From assembly GCA_018056725.1 (NCBI GenBank), contig JAGPFF010000022.1, positions 1 to 34,454 on the forward strand: a stretch of DNA of 34,454 nt, given 5' to 3'. The notes under the pieces are model-generated. The model was not told the origin of the DNA and did not search any database. It saw nothing but the letters and a program-made list of their open reading frames with translations. Source of the DNA: Anaerolineaceae bacterium (GTDB lineage: Bacteria > Chloroflexota > Anaerolineae > Anaerolineales > Anaerolineaceae). Made by a program: the position numbers and the translations under genes. Below, piece by piece: positions 8,363 through 15,204 of the stretch (its first letter is position 1; every line of letters starts with the position of its first letter).

Positions 8363-9309
8363 TTAACTTTTTCCAGGGCAGCGTCCAGCTGGTCTGAGGT
8401 AAGCGAGATGTATCCGCTTTCCTGAATAAATTGCTGCCCGTCTGTAAGGATCCAGAGGATGAAGTCCTGGACGATCCCTTCAGGTTTCCCATAGGTCACC
8501 AGGTTCAATGCCCGGGCTGGCGGAGAGGGGTATTTACCTTCCGCCACCGCCTGCATAGCTTCGCTGGTGGATTGAAGGACTTCTTCGGCATCCGCCACCC
8601 CGTTTTCATTGAGATCAATCGGGACGACCAAAGACCCGGTCACATTTACTCCAGTGGTGATGTCAAAAGCATAATTCAAGTTATTGTAGCCAATTCCCAA
8701 AGGATCTTTGATCACCGCATCCAGCAGGGCGGGATCCGAACCGACCCCAATGCCGAGCAGGTCTTCCTGCGCGCCGCCCAGGTACTTTGCCCAGGTATCC
8801 GCAGCGCCGCAGGCATCGGAGCGAGTATACACATGAACCTCATCGGTAATCGCCAGATCGCCAATCACCTCCCCCCAGGTTTTGATCTCTCCGCTAATGA
8901 ACAGTTTGGCGAATACTTCCTGGGTGAGTCCCTGCTCCATCAGTTGATCACGAACCGGGTTTTTGTCGCTGATAGTAGGGAAAACCGCATCAATTACCAC
9001 CGGTACCCAGAAGGCTCCTTTAGATTCCTCCTCAGCGGTAATCGTGCGAGAGACCATCCCGATTTCAACCGCCCCGGATAAAGCATCAGTCATTCCTTTG
9101 CCTGCTCCACCCGCCGAAACATCAAATTTCACTTCAGGATGAAGCGCTGTGTATTCTTCCGCCCAGCGCGTCATCATGGGGTAAAGGGCAAAGGCACCTG
9201 AAATGGCGATAGTACCACCGGTATCAGCCGTAGCAGCCGGTGAACAAGCCGTCAGCAAAAGCACGAAAACGAAGAGTAAAGAAAGAAAGGTGGTAAGTGA
9301 TTTTTTCAT
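8359..9309 (-). CDS. pstS: Phosphate-type ABC importer, substrate-binding lipoprotein
   Basis: Binds an oxyanion outside the membrane and hands it to PstCA. A signal peptide ends in the lipobox LLTAC (about residues 18-22), followed by a type-II periplasmic-binding fold. Loops that usually bind phosphate read SGAFALYP near the N-terminus and SAGGAGKGMTDAL near residue 65. They resemble the compact PstS-like branch, not E. coli PstS. A loop with RSDACGAADTWA replaces the common SGT-RE segment, so phosphate specificity is probable but not certain. The ATG at 9309 is 6 bases after AAGGAT; the in-frame TTG at 9312 is less likely. The protein has 316 residues. Confidence 0.85.
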   Translation of the reverse strand: MKKSLTTFLSLLFVFVLLLTACSPAATADTGGTIAISGAFALYPMMTRWAEEYTALHPEVKFDVSAGGAGKGMTDALSGAVEIGMVSRTITAEEESKGAFWVPVVIDAVFPTISDKNPVRDQLMEQGLTQEVFAKLFISGEIKTWGEVIGDLAITDEVHVYTRSDACGAADTWAKYLGGAQEDLLGIGVGSDPALLDAVIKDPLGIGYNNLNYAFDITTGVNVTGSLVVPIDLNENGVADAEEVLQSTSEAMQAVAEGKYPSPPARALNLVTYGKPEGIVQDFILWILTDGQQFIQESGYISLTSDQLDAALEKVK

Positions 9310-9312
9310 CAA

Positions 9313-9373
9313 GTTATCCTTCTATATGACTATGTCTATAATTTAAGTAGTGTTTTTTCTTAAAATTAAAACT
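9313..9373 (-). promoter_or_regulatory. rrf2-pstS intergenic region with candidate regulator site
   Basis: This 61-base AT-rich gap contains, on the minus strand, TATAGACATAGTCATATA with the small dyad GACATAGTC at its centre, followed by AAGGAT before the pstS ATG. TATAGACAT also occurs on the plus strand upstream of rrf2. A weak -10 (TAAATT or TTATAG) may exist, but no -35 is convincing, so readthrough from rrf2 is equally possible. Confidence 0.3.
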
Positions 9374-9817
9374 TTATTCCAGCCGTAGGACTCTTGAGCG
9401 CGCTGAGACATCCGCCAGAGAGGTATTATCAAGAATATCGGCAATGGCATTGCGAACATCTGCCATCACCAAACGTAATCCGCAGGAGCGTTCATCCGGG
9501 CAGCCGCAGGGCTCGTAAGCCATCTGGCTAACGCAGCGGATGGGCGCAAGGGGTCCATCGAGGATGCGAACAATTTGCCCCAGCTTGATTTCCTCAGCCG
9601 GTCTGGCGAGATAGTAGCCGCCTGTGACGCCACGTTTGCTTTGCAAAAAACCGGCATTCTTTAATGACAGCAGAATCTGCTCCAGGAACTTGACCGGGAT
9701 TTTTTCCAGTTCGCAGATTTGGGCGATCTGCATCACCGGCAATCCGCCTTCGGGGGTAGGATGAGCCAGTTGAATCATCGCCCGCAAGCCATATTCACCG
9801 CGTTTTGAGAGTCTCAT
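9374..9817 (-). CDS. Rrf2-family transcriptional regulator, probable Fe-S sensor
   Basis: Winged-helix regulator, 147 residues from the chosen start. The first line MRLSKRGEYGLRAMIQLA is the typical Rrf2 N-terminus. The ATG at 9817 lies 9 bases after AAGGAAG, while the TTG at 9826 abuts the ribosome site, so the ATG is preferred. The recognition helix region contains PVKFLEQILLSLKNAGFLQSKRG-type sequence. Cysteines at 95, 104, 106 and 112 lie in the region where IscR and NsrR bind an iron-sulphur cluster, suggesting a redox, iron or NO signal. It is unusual to find this family directly ahead of a pst operon on the same strand. Confidence 0.88.
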   Translation of the reverse strand: MRLSKRGEYGLRAMIQLAHPTPEGGLPVMQIAQICELEKIPVKFLEQILLSLKNAGFLQSKRGVTGGYYLARPAEEIKLGQIVRILDGPLAPIRCVSQMAYEPCGCPDERSCGLRLVMADVRNAIADILDNTSLADVSARSRVLRLE

Positions 9818-9873
9818 TTGTTTCAACTTCCTTTATATATTCTATTGATTCTATAGACATTATAATTATTATA

Positions 9874-9905
9874 AGTTTACATACTTTTGAGCCTCTTGTC
9901 AAGAG
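9874..9905 (-). promoter_or_regulatory. rrf2 promoter with palindrome on the -35 box
   Basis: Minus-strand TTGACA (9897-9902) is followed at 17 bases by TAAACT (9874-9879); a TATAAT at 9868-9873 is 23 bases away. The perfect palindrome CTCTTG-T-CAAGAG (9893-9905) covers the -35 box and could be an operator for the Rrf2 protein itself. Its spacing to the terminator upstream is only two bases. Confidence 0.55.
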
Positions 9906-9907
9906 AA

Positions 9908-9936
9908 AACCCACCTCTCAACACGTGAGGTGGGTT
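9908..9936 (-). terminator. Intrinsic terminator of the 2-oxoacid oxidoreductase operon
   Basis: AACCCACCTC (9908-9917) pairs perfectly with GAGGTGGGTT (9927-9936) around a 9-base loop. In the minus direction the stem ends in TT and runs into TTCTCTTG. It lies 32 bases after the stop codon of the gamma subunit and insulates the rrf2-pst region. Confidence 0.85.
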
Positions 9937-9968
9937 CGTTTATCCTGGAAGGATGGATCAGGTGGCTC

Positions 9969-10508
9969 TTAAGAAGCGACCGCCTTCGCCCCTTCGCGTA
10001 ATGCCTGGTAATTCATCGGCAGCAGCCGGCGGTGCCTTTCGGGCAAGTGACCCGCCAGTGCCTTTTCTATGGCTTCCAGCGGCAGCACCTTCAGGTTGGA
10101 GACTAGCGCGCCGAGTAAGACCATATTCGCCATGCGTTGATCTCCCAGTTTCTCGGCAATCTCATTGGCTTTGATGGTGACCACACGGATATCTTTGCGC
10201 GTTGCTCCCCGGTCAACCATAGATTCATTGATCACCAGTAACCCGCCTGGTTTAATCAAAGGTTCATATTTATCCAGAGAAGGAAGGTTCATCACAATTG
10301 CCGCCTGCGGATTGCTGACCATTGGTGAACCGATCTCTTCATCCGAGATCACAACTGTGCAGTTCGCGGTTCCTCCACGCATTTCAGGACCATAAGAAGG
10401 GATCCAGGTAACTTCTTTCCCTTCATCCATTGCAGCGTAGGTCAAAAGCTGCCCGCCGAACAGTACTCCCTGCCCGCCAAAACCAGCTATGATAATCTCT
10501 GTCTGCAT
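9969..10508 (-). CDS. 2-oxoacid:ferredoxin oxidoreductase, gamma subunit
   Basis: Gamma subunit (179 residues) of a four-subunit enzyme that oxidatively decarboxylates a 2-oxoacid to its acyl-CoA, reducing ferredoxin. The N-terminus IIIAGFGGQGVLFGGQLL and the segment SYGPEMRGGTANCTVVIS are family hallmarks. GGAGA precedes the ATG. It is the last gene of the operon and ends just before a strong terminator. Whether the complex prefers 2-oxoglutarate or branched-chain 2-oxoacids cannot be told from this subunit. Confidence 0.92.
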   Translation of the reverse strand: MQTEIIIAGFGGQGVLFGGQLLTYAAMDEGKEVTWIPSYGPEMRGGTANCTVVISDEEIGSPMVSNPQAAIVMNLPSLDKYEPLIKPGGLLVINESMVDRGATRKDIRVVTIKANEIAEKLGDQRMANMVLLGALVSNLKVLPLEAIEKALAGHLPERHRRLLPMNYQALREGAKAVAS

Positions 10509-10520
10509 GATCTTCTCCGC

Positions 10521-11303
10521 TTAGAACCTGAGATTGGATATCGCCGGGTGAACTTTATAATCCCCGAGCGGGTAATAGGTAACCATGTTTTCTTCCATCC
10601 AGTGCAATGCCTCCACCGGTGTAAGCCCCCAGTTGGTGGGGCAAATGGAGAGCAATTCAACCATTGAGAAACCCAAACCGCGCGCCTGAACTTCAAAAGC
10701 GGTACGGATCGCTTTCTTTGCCAGTCGGATGTTTTTTGGATCGTGCAGTGATCTCCGCACCACATAGGAAGCGCCATCCAGGGTAGCCAGCATCTCAGCC
10801 GCTTTGATGGGGTATCCCTGCAGTTCCACATCCCGCCCATTGGGTGAGCTGGTGGTTTTTTGCCCGGGCAGTGTCGTCGGCGCCATCTGTCCGCCGGTCA
10901 TGCCGTAATTGGTATTGTTCAGGAAGATGACGGTGATATTTTCGCCACGTATGGCTGCATGGACAATTTCCGCGGTGCCAATGGAAGCCATGTCACCATC
11001 CCCCTGGTAGGTGAACACCATGCGATCAGGAAAGACCCGTTTGACCCCCGTTGCCATTGCCGGTGCCCGCCCGTGAGGCGCCTGCACAAAGTCCACATCG
11101 AAATAGTTGTAAGCAAACACGGAGCAGCCCACCGAAGCTACGCCAATCGTTTTTCCCTTGATGCCCATTTCATCGATCACCTCCGCCACCAGGCGGTGGG
11201 CAACGCCATGGGTGCAACCCGGGCAATAATGCGTGCTGGTATCAGTGAAAGCGTCCGGTCGCGCGTAAACCAGTTCTTCTGTCAATTGGTCATTAAGTGC
11301 CAT
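10521..11303 (-). CDS. 2-oxoacid:ferredoxin oxidoreductase, beta (thiamine diphosphate) subunit
   Basis: Carries the thiamine diphosphate and binds Mg2+. The GDGDMASIG motif followed by [11 protein letters not shown] is the cofactor motif. HYCPGCTHG near the N-terminus is also typical of KorB/VorA proteins. Two in-frame ATGs exist: that at 11309 abuts GAGGAG with no spacing, while 11303 is 6 bases away, so 11303 is preferred (260 residues). It follows the alpha gene with 11 bases between them. Length and motifs are normal, so the enzyme should be active. Confidence 0.92.
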   Translation of the reverse strand: MALNDQLTEELVYARPDAFTDTSTHYCPGCTHGVAHRLVAEVIDEMGIKGKTIGVASVGCSVFAYNYFDVDFVQAPHGRAPAMATGVKRVFPDRMVFTYQGDGDMASIGTAEIVHAAIRGENITVIFLNNTNYGMTGGQMAPTTLPGQKTTSSPNGRDVELQGYPIKAAEMLATLDGASYVVRRSLHDPKNIRLAKKAIRTAFEVQARGLGFSMVELLSICPTNWGLTPVEALHWMEENMVTYYPLGDYKVHPAISNLRF

Positions 11304-11314
11304 TCTCATCTCCT

Positions 11315-12427
11315 CTAATGTTCGCCTCTGGTACGATCCAGCCAGCGATCACGCGGGTGCCCTTCCGCGGGGATTTTCCCTTGCGCTATCCGTCGGATCT
11401 CCCTCAACACTTCATCCGGCATCAGGAACATCCCGCCCATTCTGCCATAAAACTCCACCGGTACCTGTCCGCGGGTTGCAAGCATAACATCTTCCAACAT
11501 CTGACCATTGTTCATCTCAACGACGAGCAAGCCATCCAACTTTTTCGCCGCCTCCTCATACACCTTGCGCGGGAAAGGATTGAGGGTGACTGGTCGAATC
11601 AACCCTACTGGAATGCCTTCCTCGCGCGCGGAACGCACGGCTGAAAGCGCCACCCGTCCGGTGGAACCGAACCCTGTGACGGCAAATTTGGCATCTTCCA
11701 TGTAGTATTCTTTAAAGCGGACTTCACTGGCTTCAATTTCCTGCCAGCGCCGCATGACGCGGAAGTTTGTTTTTTCCTGCGCTGCAGGGTCAATATTAAT
11801 TGAACTGAGAAAGCGCCTTTCACGACCTTCCGAGCCAGTTACCGCCCAATCAGGAAAGACGGTGCGCAAAGGTTGCATCGGGGGCAACTCGCAGGGCTCC
11901 ATCATTTGACCAATCGAGCCATCCGAAAGCACCACCACCACCGAACGGTATTTCTCCGCCAGGTCAAACGCCATTACGGTAAAGTCAACCGCTTCCTGAA
12001 CGCTTGCCGGTGCCAGAACAATCGCATGGTACTCGCCATGACCGCCACCATGCACGATTTGATTGTAATCCCCCTGCCCTGGGGCGATATTCCCCAACCC
12101 CGGTCCGCCTCGCATCACGTCCACCAGTACTGCCGGGACTTCTGTACCCGCGATGTAAGAAACCCCTTCCATCATCAGGCTCACTCCAGGTCCCGAGGAG
12201 GAACTCATGACCCGATGACCCGTGCAGGCTGCGCCATAGACCATATTGATCACTGCCAGCTCGCTTTCCGCCTGAACAAACACACGTCCCAGTTCAGGCA
12301 TACGGCGGGAAAGGTATTCCAGCAGCTCGGTTTGTGGGGTAATCGGGTAACCGAAATATGCTGCCAGACCGGCTCGCACGGCAGCCTCCGCGACAGCTTC
12401 ATTCCCTTTCATCAGTTCTTTCGCCAT
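11315..12427 (-). CDS. 2-oxoacid:ferredoxin oxidoreductase, alpha subunit (VorB/KorA type)
   Basis: Alpha subunit of 370 residues containing the pyrimidine-binding and coenzyme A regions. The segment [17 protein letters not shown] and the following [15 protein letters not shown] are family hallmarks, as is [13 protein letters not shown]. The sequence resembles subunits named VorB (2-oxoisovalerate) as well as KorA (2-oxoglutarate), so substrate is left open. AGGAGG stands before the ATG, and the ferredoxin gene lies 9 bases upstream. A reductive role (carboxylation) is chemically possible in an anaerobe. Confidence 0.9.
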   Translation of the reverse strand: MAKELMKGNEAVAEAAVRAGLAAYFGYPITPQTELLEYLSRRMPELGRVFVQAESELAVINMVYGAACTGHRVMSSSSGPGVSLMMEGVSYIAGTEVPAVLVDVMRGGPGLGNIAPGQGDYNQIVHGGGHGEYHAIVLAPASVQEAVDFTVMAFDLAEKYRSVVVVLSDGSIGQMMEPCELPPMQPLRTVFPDWAVTGSEGRERRFLSSINIDPAAQEKTNFRVMRRWQEIEASEVRFKEYYMEDAKFAVTGFGSTGRVALSAVRSAREEGIPVGLIRPVTLNPFPRKVYEEAAKKLDGLLVVEMNNGQMLEDVMLATRGQVPVEFYGRMGGMFLMPDEVLREIRRIAQGKIPAEGHPRDRWLDRTRGEH

Positions 12428-12436
12428 CGCCGCCTC

Positions 12437-12679
12437 CTATTCCAGTTCCCGGGTTACGCCGGTTTTAATGCGGTAAACCGTTATAGCCGCTTCAGAGCAA
12501 ACCACAGAACAGATCCCGCAGCCTGTGCAGCCTTCTGCAATCAAGGCAGCGGGGTGATAGCCTTTCGCGGTGAGGTGATCGTGGTCCAGACCCAACACAT
12601 GTTGGGGACAGTTAGCCACACACAACTCGCAGCCCTTGCAGTACTTCTCGTCGACAACGATCCGACCCTTTGGGGGCAT
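12437..12679 (-). CDS. 2-oxoacid:ferredoxin oxidoreductase, delta (2x[4Fe-4S] ferredoxin) subunit
   Basis: Small 80-residue electron-transfer subunit. Two cluster-binding motifs are seen: CKGCELCVANCP and CTGCGICSVVCS, each a Cx2Cx2Cx3C pattern. It conducts electrons from the thiamine centre of the beta subunit to soluble ferredoxin. It is the first gene of the delta-alpha-beta-gamma operon. AAGGAGGAAG precedes the ATG, and a leader stem-loop lies just upstream. Confidence 0.95.
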   Translation of the reverse strand: MPPKGRIVVDEKYCKGCELCVANCPQHVLGLDHDHLTAKGYHPAALIAEGCTGCGICSVVCSEAAITVYRIKTGVTRELE

Positions 12680-12695
12680 TCTTCCTCCTTTTTAT

Positions 12696-12711
12696 TCCCC
12701 GTTTCCGGGGA
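12696..12711 (-). other. GNRA-capped stem-loop in the leader of the oxidoreductase operon
   Basis: In the minus direction TCCCCG-GAAA-CGGGGA makes a 6-bp stem with a GAAA tetraloop, ending a few bases before the ribosome-binding site of the ferredoxin gene. Its position suits a role in mRNA stability or translation control; no U tract follows. Confidence 0.5.
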
Positions 12712-12715
12712 TAGA

Positions 12716-12774
12716 TGACCGGTCAAAATTCTCCGATCGAAGTATATTATCGCTAAATCCGGCTTTTTTGAAAA
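12716..12774 (-). promoter_or_regulatory. Candidate promoter and palindrome of the oxidoreductase operon
   Basis: The minus strand has overlapping -10 candidates in GATAATATACT (12741-12752). TTCAAA (12767-12772) sits 17 bases from TAATAT, and TTTTCA (12769-12774) sits 16 bases from GATAAT. About 15-20 bases downstream is the perfect palindrome TGACCGGTCA (12716-12725), near the expected transcript start, a plausible repressor site. Confidence 0.4.
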
Positions 12775-12838
12775 GTGCCGATGTGTGATTGGAGCAGACA
12801 ATAGAGCAAAAATTGCCCTTCCTGAACGGAAAAGTTTT

Positions 12839-12857
12839 TGGAATGGTCCACATTCCA
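12839..12857 (-). other. Stem-loop after the thiolase gene
   Basis: TGGAATG and CATTCCA form a perfect 7-bp stem around a 5-base loop, 7 bases after the thiolase stop. The following sequence in the minus direction is AAAAACTTTT, so it is not a textbook intrinsic terminator but may mark the end of the thiolase message. Confidence 0.4.
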
Positions 12858-12864
12858 GACTCCG

Positions 12865-14088
12865 TCAATCTGACTCCACCCATTCCACCAAAGTGGCTTC
12901 ACCCTGCCCCACGCCCACGCACAAGGTTGCCAGACCATAGAAAGGTCTCTTCATCTGACCGGCGCGGCGTTTCATTTCATAGATCAAGGTCGTCAGGATG
13001 CGTGCTCCGGAACAACCGAGGGGATGACCGAGAGCGATCGCTCCGCCATTGACATTGGTAATCGCTTCCGGAAGCCCCAATTCGTGCAGCACCGCCAGGG
13101 TCTGCACCGCGAAGGCTTCATTCACTTCCACCAATCCCAAATCCTGTACCTCCAGCCCGGCATGTTGCAGGACTTTACGGGTCGCGGGGATGGGTCCCAG
13201 CCCCATCACTCGCGGTTCCACGCCGGCAGCCGCTGAGGCAAGGATGCGCACTAGCGGTTTCAAACCAAGCGCGGCAGCCTTTTCTTCCGTCATGATCAGT
13301 AACGCGGCTGCGCCATCATTCATTCCGGAGGAGTTGCCGGCTGTGACCGTCCCACCTGCCCGGAAGGACGGCTTGAGTCTGGAAAGACTTTCCACTGTCG
13401 TATCCCGACGCGGTCGCTCATCGTGTGCCACTACCGTGGATTCTCCTTTCTTAAGGGGAACAGTGACTGGCAAAATCTCATCATTAAAAATCCCAGCGTC
13501 GATCGCGGCAATGGCACGTTGATGACTCTGGGCGGCATAGCGATCCTGTTCCACACGGCTGATGTGAAATTGTTCGGCGATATTTTCAGCTGTTTCACCC
13601 ATCGGTTCTGTGCCATACATTTCAGCCATGCGCGGGTTCGGGAAGCGCCAACCCAGTGCTGTATCATAAGCAGTTAAATTGCCAAACGGGAAGCCGCTTT
13701 CCGCTTTGGGCAGCGCGTAAGGCGCGCGGGACATACTCTCCACGCCTCCCGCTATGAAAATTTCACCCTCGTCAGCCCGGATTGCCTGAAAGGCGGCATT
13801 GACCGCGGTTAATCCCGACGCGCACAGACGATTGAAAGTTACCGCCGGCACCGTCGCCGGTAGCCCAGCCAGCAGCGAGGACATGCGGGCTACGTTGCGG
13901 TTATCTTCTCCCGCCTGGTTGGCGCAACCCAGAAAGACCTGCTCGATTTCAGAAGCATCCAGCCGGTTGCGTTTGACGATTGCATTAATGACAAGCGCTC
14001 CCAGGTCATCGGCGCGTATGCGTGCCAGCGCTCCGCCCAATGCACCAATGGGGGTACGAATCGCATCCACTATGACAACATTTTTCAT
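12865..14088 (-). CDS. Thiolase (acetyl-CoA C-acyltransferase family)
   Basis: Condenses two acyl-CoA molecules or cleaves 3-ketoacyl-CoA; 407 residues, near the usual 390-400. The acyl-accepting Cys is C89 in [10 protein letters not shown]. The [10 protein letters not shown] motif provides the His, and the second Cys lies in [10 protein letters not shown] near the C-terminus, so all catalytic residues are present. GGAGG precedes the ATG. The [12 protein letters not shown] and [12 protein letters not shown] segments are typical. Biosynthetic, degradative and 3-oxoadipyl-CoA thiolases cannot be separated by eye. The adjacent ferredoxin-dependent oxidoreductase also handles acyl-CoA, but a 185-base gap with a stem-loop suggests separate transcription. 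Confidence 0.92.
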   Translation of the reverse strand: MKNVVIVDAIRTPIGALGGALARIRADDLGALVINAIVKRNRLDASEIEQVFLGCANQAGEDNRNVARMSSLLAGLPATVPAVTFNRLCASGLTAVNAAFQAIRADEGEIFIAGGVESMSRAPYALPKAESGFPFGNLTAYDTALGWRFPNPRMAEMYGTEPMGETAENIAEQFHISRVEQDRYAAQSHQRAIAAIDAGIFNDEILPVTVPLKKGESTVVAHDERPRRDTTVESLSRLKPSFRAGGTVTAGNSSGMNDGAAALLIMTEEKAAALGLKPLVRILASAAAGVEPRVMGLGPIPATRKVLQHAGLEVQDLGLVEVNEAFAVQTLAVLHELGLPEAITNVNGGAIALGHPLGCSGARILTTLIYEMKRRAGQMKRPFYGLATLCVGVGQGEATLVEWVESD

Positions 14089-14173
14089 CGTACTACCTCC
14101 GGCAATTTTCGGTTAAGATTCTTCCTGCCCATACTTCACTATCCATCCTGTATATTTACCTATCTCTGATGGT

Positions 14174-15142
14174 TCAAGGGTAAGCTTCGCCAAGCACTTC
14201 CACCGTATGGATCATCCCATGCGCGCTAAACACTTCGAAATCAAAGGGGCTTTCGCCTCCAGCAGAAAGAGTGATCTCCTGTTCAATCCTGCGCAGCCCG
14301 ATAATTTCACCCATCTGGTTGTAAGCAGCTGCTACGAGCACAATTCGATGAATCTCTTTCGCGCTATCATCAAGCCGGATGCTGCCTGAGAGAGTAGCCG
14401 AGCTGCCATCCTTTTGAAGGTTAATTTCAAGATCTTCAAATGAAAGCTGGAAAACGGTTTCTGTGGTTTCATTCGCCCGCGTTGCAGTAAGCAGGGTCAC
14501 GGTTACTGCAGCCTCCGCCGGTATGGGAGCCGGGAAGAAAATGTAGAAAGGCAGCCTGCTCCCGGCAGGGAGTCGATTCAATGCGAGAGGGACCATGCGA
14601 GTAATGGTCTCTCCACCCGCAGGGTCGCTGAGGCTGAAGGCGGCGCTTAGGTTTTCAGCAGCACTTTTCTTTTTATTTTCCACCACCGCAAAGCAATGCC
14701 AGCCGCCGCTCTGAGCAGAATAACACTTTGCCTCTCCCAGGGTTACCCCGAAGGGTGTTGGCGATGGCGCCACCGCCCCGGGGGTTACTTTCACCGGCGG
14801 AATGATCAACGTATTACCAATAGAAAGCATGTTGGGGTTCACACCCGGGTTGGCGGTCTGAAGATCCGCAACCGTGATGCCGAAGGCATACGCGATTGTG
14901 ATCAGTGTGTCATTGGCTTTGATGGTATACACCTTAGGGGTAGGTGTCGCTGTTGGGAGAGGGGTAGCCGTGGGCTGCCCGGTTAGCGTGGGAGTGACAC
15001 TCGGCAAGGGGGTTTTAGTATGGTAAGGAGTAAGCGGAATTTCAGTTGAAAGAGGAACGGGCGTTTCGGTTTGCGGGTTGGAACAAGCCGTCAAGGTTAA
15101 GGCAACCAAAACTCCTACAAGAAACAATCGGATCGCTTTCAT
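14174..15142 (-). CDS. LysM-domain lipoprotein with Thr/Pro-rich linker
   Basis: Predicted surface lipoprotein of 322 residues. The signal peptide ends in the lipobox TLTAC (C20). A Thr/Pro-rich linker of about 45 residues follows. Next is one LysM domain (about residues 70-113), starting YTIKANDTLITIAYAFGI and ending in NTLIIPP, which usually binds peptidoglycan. The C-terminal 200 residues show no family I recognise and look like beta-rich repeats. The ATG at 15142 is chosen because the upstream ATG at 15151 overlaps the -10 box TATAAT. The gene diverges from the TPR gene. Confidence 0.8.
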   Translation of the reverse strand: MKAIRLFLVGVLVALTLTACSNPQTETPVPLSTEIPLTPYHTKTPLPSVTPTLTGQPTATPLPTATPTPKVYTIKANDTLITIAYAFGITVADLQTANPGVNPNMLSIGNTLIIPPVKVTPGAVAPSPTPFGVTLGEAKCYSAQSGGWHCFAVVENKKKSAAENLSAAFSLSDPAGGETITRMVPLALNRLPAGSRLPFYIFFPAPIPAEAAVTVTLLTATRANETTETVFQLSFEDLEINLQKDGSSATLSGSIRLDDSAKEIHRIVLVAAAYNQMGEIIGLRRIEQEITLSAGGESPFDFEVFSAHGMIHTVEVLGEAYP

Positions 15143-15149
15143 AAAAGGC

Positions 15150-15155
15150 ATTATA
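15150..15155 (-). promoter_or_regulatory. -10 box of a leaderless LysM-lipoprotein transcript
   Basis: The minus strand reads TATAAT, seven bases, then the chosen ATG at 15142. A start site 7 bases after the -10 box would place the 5' end at the start codon, leaving no leader or ribosome-binding site. No good -35 is visible. Confidence 0.65.
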
Positions 15156-15169
15156 CCCTGTCAGAGTGC

Positions 15170-15198
15170 TTGCCGAGGGCGGTACCCTATGCTACACT
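15170..15198 (+). promoter_or_regulatory. Promoter of the TPR-PBP operon (leaderless)
   Basis: TTGCCG (15170-15175) and TACACT (15193-15198) are 17 bases apart. The ATG at 15205 begins after six more bases, so transcription should begin at or next to the start codon. The promoter lies within the 62 bases separating the divergent LysM and TPR genes. Confidence 0.65.
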
Positions 15199-15204
15199 CA
15201 ACTT

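Noticed and set aside
11873..12718. 281-codon open frame on the plus strand
   Set aside because: It lies opposite the alpha subunit and ferredoxin genes, has no recognisable domain, and is rich in His/Arg/Cys as expected from an antisense frame.
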